Part shown: positions 45,250 through 54,055 of the stretch, one piece after another
Layout: each line of letters starts with the position of its first letter
Numbering within the stretch: the stretch's first letter is position 1
Assembly: GCF_014207565.1 (NCBI RefSeq)
Contig: NZ_JACHGJ010000001.1
Span: 1,054,001 to 1,118,000, forward strand
Direction: 5' to 3'
DNA from: Spirochaeta isovalerica
Lineage (GTDB): Bacteria > Spirochaetota > Spirochaetia > DSM-2461
Length of the DNA: 64,000 bases
Translations under genes and position numbers: made by a program
The notes under the pieces: model-generated
The model's database searches: none
What the model was told of the DNA's origin: nothing
The model's input: the letters and a program-made list of their open reading frames with translations, nothing else

Positions 45250-45939
45250 ATGTATAAAGAAAACAGCGATGCAGCAAGAGTTGCAGGAGCCATAGACCAC
45301 ACCCAATTAAAACCCGATGCCCTGACAGCTCAATTCGACCAACTGTGTGATGAAGCGGTTAAATACGGTTTCTACTCGGTTTGCGTCAATTCAAGCCGTG
45401 TCAAATATGTGGCAGAAAAATTGAAAGATGAAAAAACTCTCATTTGTTCAGTTGTCGGTTTCCCCCTTGGAGCCATGACTTCCGAATCAAAAGCTTTTGA
45501 AACGGCTGAAGCTGTAAAGAACGGTGCCGATGAGATCGATATGGTCATCAATATAGGCGCACTGAAATCAGGGGATTATGATTTTGTGGAAAAGGATATA
45601 CGGGCGGTCCGCGAGGCGGCTTCGGGCAAAACAATCCTCAAAGTCATAATTGAGACGTCCATGCTCACCGACGACGAGAAAATCAAAGCCTGCGAACTGT
45701 CTGAAAAAGCCGGAGCTGATTTTGTCAAAACCAGCACGGGATTCGGCGGAGGCGGCGCCACAGTGGAAGATGTCAAACTGATGCGGAAAACCGTCAGCGA
45801 TAAAGTTCTTGTTAAAGCCAGCGGCGGAATACGGGATTTTGAAACAGCACTTGCCATGCTTGAAGCCGGAGCCAGCCGGCTCGGAATCGGGTCGAGCATC
45901 GCCGTTATGACCGGTGCTCCGGTTGACGGCAACTACTGA
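45250..45939 (+). CDS. deoC: Deoxyribose-phosphate aldolase
   Basis: A 229-residue class I aldolase that splits 2-deoxyribose 5-phosphate to glyceraldehyde 3-phosphate and acetaldehyde, for salvage of deoxynucleosides. The Schiff-base Lys is in [11 protein letters not shown], with a second conserved Lys in KVIIETSML and [11 protein letters not shown] at the end. The start is ATG 45250, with GGAGG about 11 bases upstream; an ATG at 45232 would put GGAGG inside the gene. Regulated by the GntR gene ahead of it. Acetaldehyde produced here could feed the nearby alcohol dehydrogenase. Confidence 0.95.
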   Translation: MYKENSDAARVAGAIDHTQLKPDALTAQFDQLCDEAVKYGFYSVCVNSSRVKYVAEKLKDEKTLICSVVGFPLGAMTSESKAFETAEAVKNGADEIDMVINIGALKSGDYDFVEKDIRAVREAASGKTILKVIIETSMLTDDEKIKACELSEKAGADFVKTSTGFGGGGATVEDVKLMRKTVSDKVLVKASGGIRDFETALAMLEAGASRLGIGSSIAVMTGAPVDGNY

Positions 45940-45947
45940 TCGTAAAC

Positions 45948-45984
45948 AAAAGCTGCAGTGCCTCTCCGCATTGCAGCTTTTTTT
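45948..45984 (+). terminator. Rho-independent terminator of deoC
   Basis: AAAAGCTGCAGTG (45948-45960) pairs with CATTGCAGCTTTT (45969-45981), one G-T pair, with a T-rich tail. The convergent alcohol dehydrogenase gene ends about 100 bases further on. Confidence 0.88.
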
Positions 45985-46084
45985 ATTTCTTACTGTTCAG
46001 CCTATGGGGGTAGGGAATTCTCTACCGCCCTTTCATGAAAGGCATTGCCCCTGGTGGTAAATTCCGGGCGTATACCTTCAGGAC

Positions 46085-47734
46085 TTAATAAGCCTCCTTT
46101 AAAATGGCGAGAATATCGGTTTTGCGGGCTTCAACAGGGTTGTAGATAATGGAACCGTCTCCCAGGGCGGTTTCGGCAATCATATTGAAATCCTCTTCCC
46201 GGATCAGCGGCTCCCCTTCCCTGTTTTTTATATCTTTAAGAGATGATGGATGGCGACCCCCGGTAAGCTCTTTCAGCTTGAGATTCATTCCATGCAGCTC
46301 TTCAATGGTTCTGTCGGCCCTTTTTTCCGCTGGAGTCTGATCATAAACAGTTTTTCCCGCGACCGCTTCCAGAAGACGGGATAGCCGAGGTTCGATTGTG
46401 TCTTTGTTATAGCGCAGAACAGGGGGCAAAAGCACAGACATACAGCTGCCGTGAGGCGCATGACAGAGGGCCCCGACTGAGTGGCCTATAGTATGAACAA
46501 GCCCTACCATGGAATTGGAAAAAGCCGACCCGGCCATATTGGAAGCAGCGGCCAGAGCTCTGCGGTGTTCCAGGTTTCCCGGATCCTCGACGGCTCCGGT
46601 CAGATGATCCCGGATCAGGCATATTGCAGTCCAGGCCAGATGATCGCTCAAGGGATTCTTTGCTATGCAGGTGAACGCCTCGACAGCATGTGTCATGGCG
46701 TCCATACCGGTAATCGAGGTTAAAAACGGTGGAAGAGAAGCCGTTAATCGACTGTCGAGAATGGCGTGATCAGGCTGCAGATTATCGGAATTGAAAAGCA
46801 TTTTTCTCCCCTTCTCGGGGTCGGATATAACAGCTACTTTAGTCACTTCAGAACCGGTTCCCGAAGTTGTAGGTATGGCGATTAAGGGGATGGATAGTGT
46901 TGGGATAAATCCCGAACCGATAAGACTGTTGAGATCTTTCACACCCATTGAGACATTCAGCCAGACACCTTTACCCGTGTCGAGAACAGAACCTCCGCCG
47001 AAAGCTATGATTCCGTCACAACTTTCCTTTTCATAGAGTTCGGCCAGGCTGTTGACTATGTCGATGCGGGAATCGGGGGGGATTTCAGAAAAGAGGGCAT
47101 AGGGCCGACCTTCCAGCTGAGCCGTAACAAAATCGAGAAGCCCCACGGACACGATCCCCCGGTCTGTCAGAAGCAGAGGTTTGCGAATCCCCCGCTCCGA
47201 TAACAGCCGGGGTAATTTTTCCAGAGACGAATCTCCCAGAGAGACGGCTGTTTTGTTGTGATAGGTAAAGGAAGAGGGAATCTCCTCCATTCCTGAATCG
47301 ATAATAAGACCGCCGGTCAGCGATTCGGCATATTTCCTGAAAAATCCCGGAGCCGGTTTCCTTCCCCCCACAAGAGCCCTGTCTACGACCAGGAACTGGC
47401 TATGGGGACCGCTGACTTCATTGATTTGGTCTGCGCTCAGGGGAAAATGGGCTTTCTGCCTCGGATCATCGCGGAAAAGGTCCGTAAGGCTCCTGCCACC
47501 CGCCAGAATAAGAAAATCATAAGAATCGTGGTTTTCATCCACCAGGAGAAGATCTATGGAATGATAATACCCTGCTGTTAGCAGTTTCCCCGCTTTTTCA
47601 GCCTTTCTCAGGTTATGTTTTTCCGTGATAATAACAGGCCTTTTAACATGCTGCTGTTCCATCTCGACAACCAGCTGGGCGGCCATGGCTTTGCCCCATA
47701 AAACTGTTCCCGCTGCTTTAAATTCTCTTATCAT
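46085..47734 (-). CDS. Iron-containing alcohol dehydrogenase with an N-terminal duplicated domain
   Basis: A 549-residue protein, about 170 longer than ordinary group III dehydrogenases. Residues from about 165 on form the complete enzyme: GGGSVLDTGKG for NAD, PTTSGTGSEVTKVAVI, and iron ligands in GMDAMTHAVEAF and HTIGHSVGALCHAPHG. The first ~165 residues look like a second, degenerate copy of the nucleotide-binding half (RPVIITEKHNLRKAEKAGKL parallels KPLLLTDRGIVSVG) with FLILAGGRSLTD where GGG should be. ATG 47734 is chosen; it overlaps the AOR stop (ATGA) with GGGAG before it. It would reduce aldehyde to alcohol. Confidence 0.9.
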   Translation of the reverse strand: MIREFKAAGTVLWGKAMAAQLVVEMEQQHVKRPVIITEKHNLRKAEKAGKLLTAGYYHSIDLLLVDENHDSYDFLILAGGRSLTDLFRDDPRQKAHFPLSADQINEVSGPHSQFLVVDRALVGGRKPAPGFFRKYAESLTGGLIIDSGMEEIPSSFTYHNKTAVSLGDSSLEKLPRLLSERGIRKPLLLTDRGIVSVGLLDFVTAQLEGRPYALFSEIPPDSRIDIVNSLAELYEKESCDGIIAFGGGSVLDTGKGVWLNVSMGVKDLNSLIGSGFIPTLSIPLIAIPTTSGTGSEVTKVAVISDPEKGRKMLFNSDNLQPDHAILDSRLTASLPPFLTSITGMDAMTHAVEAFTCIAKNPLSDHLAWTAICLIRDHLTGAVEDPGNLEHRRALAAASNMAGSAFSNSMVGLVHTIGHSVGALCHAPHGSCMSVLLPPVLRYNKDTIEPRLSRLLEAVAGKTVYDQTPAEKRADRTIEELHGMNLKLKELTGGRHPSSLKDIKNREGEPLIREEDFNMIAETALGDGSIIYNPVEARKTDILAILKEAY

Positions 47735-50067
47735 CTGACAGGCTCCCATTTTTTGACAGCTCTCTTCGCCAGGAAACGGGGAAGGAGCAGAATTTCCACT
47801 TTATCCATAAGCCGGATAAAAGTGCATGTGTGGGGCAGATCCCCTTTGACCATCAATCTGCCTCTGGCTTCGCTGTCGCAGGTGCTCTCCTGAAAAGTAA
47901 GGAGGAGCCACGCCGCTTCCAGACTTTTCAAATAAACAGTCATATCCGCCTGTTCTTCCCTCAGCGAAACTTTCTTCAATCTGTCTCCCTCTCTCTTCAG
48001 AGAAAGAGAAGGACCGGAAGGCCATATAGCAAAACGCAGTTTGAAATCTTCGGGCAGGGCTTTCACCTCATCCCGGACCGAAGCTTTACGACAGGCTACC
48101 GCCGGTATAAACCAGCCGAGGACAGCCATCACCGTACCGCAGTAAATCAGCTTGACGGGAGACCTGTAGGGACTGACTGTTCTGGATCTGTTTTCTCTTG
48201 CCATCATCTTATCTATAACTTTGTCTTCCGGGCCGGCCGTGTCGTTATAGCGCCGCAACCGGTAATACCGGCGGATCATTCTATCAAGGGGAACGACTGT
48301 GTTTTTCCCTTTATAGGCTGTCTCTTTCTCTTTCGTAAACCGGTCGGGAAGTGTATCCTGATCGGGTGTCATGCCCATCTGCACATTCAGCCACCGCTCG
48401 AGCTTGTTGATCCTTTCCCCGGCTTTGACAAAACCCCATTTGCTGAGTTTTATACCCGTAACCGAGGTGAAATATTCACTGAGTATGCTCCAGTCCATAA
48501 GCATCATAGCCACTTTGGGCATGGCGATAGTGGCGATATTGAGTACGAACTTCGGAAGATACTTGGGAATAACAGGTTCTGTCATGATACCGAAAACTGA
48601 AAAGAGACAAACCTGAAGGGAATTAACCGCGGAAAACATATCCTCCATAAAAACAACCCAATGGGCCTTGCCCATAGTGGTATGAGGCGGCATATACCCC
48701 ATAAGCTGCTCCAGAGAGATCAGATAGGAACCGAGATGGCATCCGCCCTTGTTATGAACGGCATATCCCAGACCGTGTCCCCAGCTGGCCCTGGGGTCAT
48801 AAGCGGCGACCTCGATACCTTTTACATGTATGGCGAAGTCGGTACCGCCGTATTTTTCACTGAGCTTCTTTGATCCATCGGCCAGTTCCGCGCCTTCCCC
48901 TTTCCTATAGGCGATGTCTTTGAGAACGGAAGAAATGTTATCGTGCCTGCCGAACTGCAGCTGCGATGACCGGATCCCCTTTTCCGCCGCTTCCATAGCC
49001 CAGGCCATTGTTCCGCCTGCTGAGATGGTATCGAGCCCCAGTTCATTCATCTCTTCATTCCAGACTCCGATTTTATCGGGATCGAAATTCTCTATATTGC
49101 TGCCGAACATTCCGATCGTCTCATATTCGGGAATCTGTCTCATCTTCCCGTCGGGATAACGGCCTTTGTGACCGCACAGGACAGAACAATGGCGGCAGGC
49201 GGAGTGCCGGGTCCCGTATTTTTCAGCCATAGCCTCACCGCTCGTTTTTTCCGTATCCTCATGCCATCGGTCACGGAAATTCCTGACAGGGGAAAATCCC
49301 GTTTTAATGCCGAACCGAACATTGGCATTTGTTCCGTAGAGCCGGTAGGATTCGGTCATGCCGTTTCGATGGACATATTTTTTCGACTTTGCAATGGTCT
49401 TTTGAAAAAGTCCGGGGCGGACAGGCTCGTAGGAAACCTCCTTGCCTCTTGCGACGACGGCCTTGAGGTTTTTCGCCCCCATTACTGCGCCGACGCCCCC
49501 GCGGCCGGCGAATCGGTGACCGGAACAGATATTGGCATAGAGGACTTTGTTTTCCCCTGCCGGCCCGATGACAGCCGCCCCTTCTTTCGGTGACAGATTG
49601 AGATTTTTCTGGACTTCATGAGTTCCCTGTCCCCACAATTCTCCCGCCTCTTCGAACAGGACACCGTCTTTGTCAATTTTTATAACTGTCGGTTCAGAGG
49701 CGGAACCGGAAATAATGACTCCGTCCCAGCCGGCGGTTTTGCAGGCTTCTCCAAAATACCCCCCGCAGGACGAGCCGACCATCAGGCCTGTAAGAGGCGA
49801 TTTGGTCACGACCTCGAAACGACCGGAACAGGGAGCCCCGGTGGAAAGCATGACACCCATAGAGAAAATGAGAAGGTTATCAGCACCCAAAGGATCGATT
49901 TGTGCCAGTTTATCCCGGGAAAAGCGATCGTGAAAGATTTTAAGAGCCACACCTTTGGCCCCCAGAAAATCCCGGAGGTCCGCAGCGGAAACATGATAGA
50001 CGGACCAGGATGAATCGGAAAGATTGATATCGAGGTACCGGTTGGACGTGCCTTTAATTGTTTTCAC
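47731..50067 (-). CDS. aor: Aldehyde:ferredoxin oxidoreductase (tungsten enzyme) with a C-terminal extension
   Basis: A 778-residue enzyme interconverting carboxylic acids and aldehydes with ferredoxin. The N-terminal pterin domain is visible (YLDINLSDSSW, GRFEVVTKSPLTGLMVGSSC, AGRGGVGAVMGAKNLKAV). The cluster ligands are CRHCSVLCGH and a last Cys in KGGCHLG. The start is GTG 50067, six bases after GGAGG; the longer frame is not supported and would run through the ferredoxin gene. About 160 extra residues at the end hold a membrane-like stretch (LIYCGTVMAVLGWFIPAVAC) and a segment resembling an SCP-2 sterol-carrier fold. Between ferredoxin and alcohol dehydrogenase genes, it likely turns acids to alcohols. 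Confidence 0.9.
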   Translation of the reverse strand: MKTIKGTSNRYLDINLSDSSWSVYHVSAADLRDFLGAKGVALKIFHDRFSRDKLAQIDPLGADNLLIFSMGVMLSTGAPCSGRFEVVTKSPLTGLMVGSSCGGYFGEACKTAGWDGVIISGSASEPTVIKIDKDGVLFEEAGELWGQGTHEVQKNLNLSPKEGAAVIGPAGENKVLYANICSGHRFAGRGGVGAVMGAKNLKAVVARGKEVSYEPVRPGLFQKTIAKSKKYVHRNGMTESYRLYGTNANVRFGIKTGFSPVRNFRDRWHEDTEKTSGEAMAEKYGTRHSACRHCSVLCGHKGRYPDGKMRQIPEYETIGMFGSNIENFDPDKIGVWNEEMNELGLDTISAGGTMAWAMEAAEKGIRSSQLQFGRHDNISSVLKDIAYRKGEGAELADGSKKLSEKYGGTDFAIHVKGIEVAAYDPRASWGHGLGYAVHNKGGCHLGSYLISLEQLMGYMPPHTTMGKAHWVVFMEDMFSAVNSLQVCLFSVFGIMTEPVIPKYLPKFVLNIATIAMPKVAMMLMDWSILSEYFTSVTGIKLSKWGFVKAGERINKLERWLNVQMGMTPDQDTLPDRFTKEKETAYKGKNTVVPLDRMIRRYYRLRRYNDTAGPEDKVIDKMMARENRSRTVSPYRSPVKLIYCGTVMAVLGWFIPAVACRKASVRDEVKALPEDFKLRFAIWPSGPSLSLKREGDRLKKVSLREEQADMTVYLKSLEAAWLLLTFQESTCDSEARGRLMVKGDLPHTCTFIRLMDKVEILLLPRFLAKRAVKKWEPVR

Positions 50068-50479
50068 TGAAAACCTCCATGGAAATAGCATCGAACTGAC
50101 AGTTTTTAAAACACCAGTTACAGGAAACGCACTTTTCATGATAGAAAAGCACAGCGCAGTTCTGCTGCAGAGGCAATGAATCATCTTTCATGATCAGAGC
50201 GCCGGTCGGACAGGCAGCGACGCAGTTTTCACAGGCTAAGCACTTGTCTTCCAGAATTCGGGGTTTGAGCCACTCGCTTTTTTTCAGCCTCGCCACGATT
50301 CTGTTATCCGGCCCCCTGACGGCGGCAGCCGGGCAAACCCTTCCGCAGGAACCGCAGTCAATGCAGAGCTTCCCGTCTATTCTATGCAGCTCCTTCTTGT
50401 TTCCGCTGATTGCCTCAACCGGGCAGGCCCGCATGCAAGCGCCGCAGCCTATGCAATTTTCTTCGATTCTGTGATACAT
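50054..50479 (-). CDS. Ferredoxin with four 4Fe-4S motifs
   Basis: A 141-residue polyferredoxin. Four motifs are visible: CIGCGACMRACPVEAI, CIDCGSCGRVCP, CLACENCVAACPTGAL and CVSCNWCFKNCQFDAI. It would carry electrons to and from the aldehyde oxidoreductase encoded next; the two genes overlap by 14 bases. The resemblance is to the AorA/HycB-type subunits that accompany tungsten enzymes. It follows the TetR gene by eight bases. Confidence 0.92.
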   Translation of the reverse strand: MYHRIEENCIGCGACMRACPVEAISGNKKELHRIDGKLCIDCGSCGRVCPAAAVRGPDNRIVARLKKSEWLKPRILEDKCLACENCVAACPTGALIMKDDSLPLQQNCAVLFYHEKCVSCNWCFKNCQFDAISMEVFSENN

Positions 50480-50487
50480 CTTTACCG

Positions 50488-51060
50488 TCAGCCTCCATAT
50501 CCTTTAGTTTCTATATCCACTATTCTTTTCAGAGAAATATCGTTCAGCGATAGAAATTTCTGTATTATGATTCCGTCGAGCGCCGCAACCAGCGATCGGG
50601 CTACAGCTTCCCGGTCCGAAGATTCGGGAAGAAAACGGGTGAAGGAATTTTCGATAATGCGGAACCATTCCCGGTAGCTTTCACGGAGAGGAGCGATCAG
50701 AGCCGGATTGGAAGTCATGGCTTCATTGATCAGATAAAAATGCATACGTCCGCGCAGTTCCGCCCCGCTGACCGACTTGAAAATCTCCAGTACAATCTCA
50801 CCGGGTGATTTCCCCTCTCTGAGAAAGCCATCGAGCAGCCCCAGCAGAGTGGAAGTGATACGATTCATGTTCCACTGGTTGATCTGGAGAATCAGTTCAT
50901 CTTTGCTTTTGAAATAATAGTAAAGCGTGCCCCGGCTGATACAGCAGGCTTCGGCGACCTGTTTAAGCGAAGTGCCGCCCACACCGTTTTCCGACATCAG
51001 TTCGAGGGTCTTATTTATGATAAATTCTTTCAGCTTCGGATCGTTTCTGGTTTCCGCCAT
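50488..51060 (-). CDS. TetR-family transcriptional repressor of the aldehyde oxidoreductase operon
   Basis: A 190-residue repressor. The N-terminal TetR helix-turn-helix is clear (IINKTLELMSENGVGGTSLK, CCISRGTLYYYFKSKDELI), followed by a ligand-binding helical domain. The start is taken at ATG 51060, which follows GGAAG; 16 more codons upstream are open but enter the operator. A perfect dyad at 51073-51096 lies just before it, so the gene most likely represses itself together with the ferredoxin, AOR and alcohol dehydrogenase genes that follow. Confidence 0.9.
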   Translation of the reverse strand: MAETRNDPKLKEFIINKTLELMSENGVGGTSLKQVAEACCISRGTLYYYFKSKDELILQINQWNMNRITSTLLGLLDGFLREGKSPGEIVLEIFKSVSGAELRGRMHFYLINEAMTSNPALIAPLRESYREWFRIIENSFTRFLPESSDREAVARSLVAALDGIIIQKFLSLNDISLKRIVDIETKGYGG

Positions 51061-51072
51061 GCACTGTCTTCC

Positions 51073-51096
51073 CCAGTCGGTCGAGTGACCGACTGG
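51073..51096. promoter_or_regulatory. Perfect operator dyad before the tetR-ferredoxin-AOR operon
   Basis: CCAGTCGGTC (51073-51082) and GACCGACTGG (51087-51096) are exact 10-bp complements around GAGT. No T tract follows on either strand. Position, 12 bases before the TetR start, and symmetry fit an autoregulatory TetR operator. Confidence 0.8.
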
Positions 51097-51147
51097 TAAC
51101 AGTATCAAACCGAAAGAGTATTAAGTCAAGAAAAATCGAGTGGCTGC

Positions 51148-51765
51148 TCAGTGAATCGCGGAGTACTCCAGGAGCTCGGCTTCCGTGGTTCTTCTGTACC
51201 GGCCGTTCTCAAACTCAAGAATGTTCAGAGCCAGATTTTTCGAATGGAAAAAGCGATTGGCCGAAGGCCTCATGCCCTCGACATAACCGAGCATTTTATT
51301 TATTGTTCCGCCGTGGCTGACGATCAGAATCCTTTTACCGGGGTGAGCTTCCGTAATTTCAATTAGAGCATTTACAGCTCTTTTATGAAACTGATTATGG
51401 CTTTCCCCTTCGGGGATAACAAAATCCGGATCATCCTGCCTGTAAACTTCGAAAAGCTCCGGCATCTCTTCTTCTATGTTTTCCCAGCTCTTAGCCTGGA
51501 AGACACCGAAATTCATCTCACGGAGCCCTTCATGAATATGAATCTCCCTATGCAGATCACCGGTCAGGATTTTAGCCGTAGTTAAAGCCCGGTCCTGATC
51601 GCTGCTGTAGACGACATCGGGTTCAAGTTCCGTAATCTCCTGCCGGAACGCCTCCGTATCGGCGATCCCCTCTTCAGTTAACGGACTGGCGAGCTGCCCC
51701 TGAAGAAGCCCGAGGCGGTTCCATTCTGTCTGTCCGTGACGTACGATGTATAAAGTGGTTTTCAT
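51148..51765 (-). CDS. Histidine phosphatase family protein (phosphoglycerate mutase-like)
   Basis: A phosphatase of about 205 residues. The phospho-acceptor His is in IVRHGQTEWNRLGLLQG and the second catalytic His in ILIVSHGGTINKML. Length and motifs fit the GpmB/CobC broad-specificity branch rather than true glycolytic mutases. The ATG at 51765 starts at the fold; an earlier ATG at 51783 is also possible, neither with a good ribosome-binding site. It stands alone between the tetR operator and the sigma-54 promoter. Substrate unknown. Confidence 0.88.
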   Translation of the reverse strand: MKTTLYIVRHGQTEWNRLGLLQGQLASPLTEEGIADTEAFRQEITELEPDVVYSSDQDRALTTAKILTGDLHREIHIHEGLREMNFGVFQAKSWENIEEEMPELFEVYRQDDPDFVIPEGESHNQFHKRAVNALIEITEAHPGKRILIVSHGGTINKMLGYVEGMRPSANRFFHSKNLALNILEFENGRYRRTTEAELLEYSAIH

Positions 51766-51889
51766 AAGATCAGAATATATCATTTTTCAAATCCGGAAAA
51801 CCGTCGGGTTCCGTCATAAATGTCGGAGAATAACTGAATGACTTCAGCATTCTCGACGATTTCTACATTTTTTTTCATTTCAGGCAAGA

Positions 51890-51905
51890 TGGCACAGAGT
51901 TTGCT
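51890..51905 (+). promoter_or_regulatory. Sigma-54 (RpoN)-type promoter
   Basis: TGGCAC (51890-51895), AGAGT, then TTGCT (51901-51905) matches the -24/-12 consensus TGGCACG-N4-TTGCW with one mismatch and the strict 10-base spacing between GG and GC. The start point would be near 51916, about 23 bases before the ATG of the lipoprotein gene. Confidence 0.7.
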
Positions 51906-51938
51906 TAATAGTAACTAAAGTTATTTTAAGGATAAAAA

Positions 51939-53480
51939 ATGAAAAAGATTACAATATCAGCCATTCTGCCAACCCTGTTTTTCTTATGGGGGTGCAGCGA
52001 TTTAATGCTTGAACTTGAACCGTTTAATGAAGACTCAGAACTCATTTCCGAAACCATTCTGGAAATTCTCAATGAGTCATCTGAAAATCTCGAGATTCCC
52101 GAAACAGTTACGGAAAACCTCGAACTGCCCACCACAGGGGAATCGGGAGAAACCATTACATGGACATCTGATAACCCGGAGATTGTCTCTTCCGATGGAA
52201 CTGTAAAAAGACCTCCCTACGGGAGCGATGATATAACCGTCACGATAATAGCGAATATCGAACTCAACGGGGAAACAATCACTGTCGACTTCGAAGTGAC
52301 CGTTCCCGCCGAAGAGCTGACCATCGAAGATGCCCTTAACGCAGTACTGGACAGTCTTTCCATCGATTCACCGGACCCATATGAAAACCTGGATCTTCCT
52401 GTTGTCGGCGATTTCGGCACAACGATTGAATGGACGAGCGATGCGCCCGGTATAATCAGCAGCGACGGCACCCTTATTCCCCCTGCCGCTAGCGACGGAG
52501 ACAGAGAAGTAACTTTGACCGCAACCGTAGAAAAAGAAGGAACCAGTGAAAATAAAACTTTCAAAATTACAGTTCCCGTCGCAGAGAATGAGACTTTCAC
52601 TCCAGTGGACGGTGTCTCCTTCAATATGATTTATGTCCCCGCCCGAACATATATGGCCGGATTGAATGATGATGGTGATAAAAACAACGGCAGCGATATC
52701 TCTAATATCGCGATAGAAGCTTCCGGAACAAAAATCGCCCGCTCCTTTTATATGGGAAGCACGGAATTGACTGACCATCTGTGGAAAACAGTGTACCTGT
52801 GGGCCGTGAGCGAAGGTCATTACAATTTCGAAACAGAGGATGCCGGAGCTTTGAGTTCCTCTCTGCCCGTTACCGGTATCAACTGGTATGACGCTGTTGT
52901 CTGGACCAATGCGCTGACGGAATACACCAATGCCAAAGAGGGAACTTCCTATACACCGGTTTACCGGTCAAATGGTTCTGTGCTTAGAGACTCGACAGCC
53001 ATATCAAGCCTCGACAGCGTAACGCCTGACAGCGATGCGGACGGTTTCCGGCTTCCGACTTCCGATGAATGGGAACTGGCTGCCCGCTACAAAGGCGACC
53101 AGGATGGAAACGGATTCCTGAATGCCGGTGAGTTCTACAGCGGGAGCGAGCTGAGTGGCGAAGGCCCACTCTCTGCCGATGACGTGGCCTGGACTTCTGA
53201 CAATTCGGACTGGTATCAGTACAGTTCCGGTTACTGGATTATTCACAGGGAAGTAGCACGGAAATCCGCCAGCGCCCTGGGCTTTTACGATATGAGCGGC
53301 AATGTATGGGAATGGGTATTTGATGCCTCCCTTAACGCCGATGGTGATGATGTGCGTCTTTGGCGGAGCGGAAGCGCGGATAATGTTCCGACCGAAAATG
53401 CGGTCGGGTTTACGGCAGGTTCCGACTCGTCCTTCTCAATGGACACGCTCGGATTGAGAATAGCAAGGAGTTACAACTAA
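51939..53480 (+). CDS. Surface lipoprotein with two Ig-like domains and an FGE-sulfatase (SUMF1-like) domain
   Basis: A 513-residue lipoprotein (Cys19 in LFFLWGC). Two atrophied bacterial Ig-like repeats follow at about residues 40-125 and 130-215, each with an ITWTSDNPEIVSSDGTV or IEWTSDAPGIISSDGTL signature. From about 225 on comes a formylglycine-generating-enzyme-like domain (FNMIYVPARTYMAG, SLPVTGINWYDAVVWTNAL, GFRLPTSDEWELAARYK, DMSGNVWEWVFD). The Cys pair of true sulfatase activators is not seen, so a binding role is more likely than formylglycine production. It overlaps the next gene by one base. Confidence 0.88.
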   Translation: MKKITISAILPTLFFLWGCSDLMLELEPFNEDSELISETILEILNESSENLEIPETVTENLELPTTGESGETITWTSDNPEIVSSDGTVKRPPYGSDDITVTIIANIELNGETITVDFEVTVPAEELTIEDALNAVLDSLSIDSPDPYENLDLPVVGDFGTTIEWTSDAPGIISSDGTLIPPAASDGDREVTLTATVEKEGTSENKTFKITVPVAENETFTPVDGVSFNMIYVPARTYMAGLNDDGDKNNGSDISNIAIEASGTKIARSFYMGSTELTDHLWKTVYLWAVSEGHYNFETEDAGALSSSLPVTGINWYDAVVWTNALTEYTNAKEGTSYTPVYRSNGSVLRDSTAISSLDSVTPDSDADGFRLPTSDEWELAARYKGDQDGNGFLNAGEFYSGSELSGEGPLSADDVAWTSDNSDWYQYSSGYWIIHREVARKSASALGFYDMSGNVWEWVFDASLNADGDDVRLWRSGSADNVPTENAVGFTAGSDSSFSMDTLGLRIARSYN

Positions 53481-54055
53481 TGAAAAACATAATACTGATC
53501 ATCAGCGCGGTGTTTCTGAGCGCCGCCCTGCATGCTGGGGAAACGGGCTCCTTTTTCGACAATCTCGAATTGTCCGTGACTGCCGATGCTCTCATTTACA
53601 ACGACTCTGCGGGATATGGTGCGACATTGGGGATCATGACAGACCTGGGCGGAAAAACTTTTATGAAAAATTTCATGGTGGGACTGGGAGCCCGCTACAA
53701 AGGGGCTGTCAAAGCCGATGAAGATTTCATGCTTAATTCCATCGGTGGATACGGGATGATAGGCTACGGCTTCCAGTTACCCATAGGTCTGAGAATCATG
53801 CCAGCCGCTAAAGTGGGATTCCTCTATAAAATCAGTGAATTGAACAAAGAAATCTATTCCGGTGTCGACCTGACGGTCTTCCCCTCGCTCCAGATCGATT
53901 ACCTATTCAAAAACCTGAGAATCGGAATCGAAGGCGGCTACCTGATGACATTCACCGACACTTTCCGCAATGACCCGGCCATTGAAAACCTGTCCAGAAA
54001 TCTTCAGGCTTCCCTTTTCGTTTCCTACACCTTCAGAAACAGGTTCAAAAAATAA
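53480..54055 (+). CDS. Exported beta-barrel-like protein coupled to the FGE lipoprotein
   Basis: A 191-residue protein with a signal peptide (KNIILIISAVFLSAALHAGE). The mature part has alternating amphipathic strands (LELSVTADALIYNDSAGYG, NFMVGLGARYKG, LQIDYLFKNLRIGIEGGYL) and ends with SLFVSYTFRNRFKK, close to an outer-membrane barrel end. The ATG overlaps the lipoprotein stop by one base, so the pair is made together, perhaps as a barrel with a surface partner. I do not recognise the family. Confidence 0.7.
   Translation: MKNIILIISAVFLSAALHAGETGSFFDNLELSVTADALIYNDSAGYGATLGIMTDLGGKTFMKNFMVGLGARYKGAVKADEDFMLNSIGGYGMIGYGFQLPIGLRIMPAAKVGFLYKISELNKEIYSGVDLTVFPSLQIDYLFKNLRIGIEGGYLMTFTDTFRNDPAIENLSRNLQASLFVSYTFRNRFKK

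Noticed and set aside
50068-50184. 39 extra N-terminal codons of the aldehyde oxidoreductase
   Set aside because: They overlap the ferredoxin gene and contain no part of the fold; GTG 50067 has GGAGG at the right distance.
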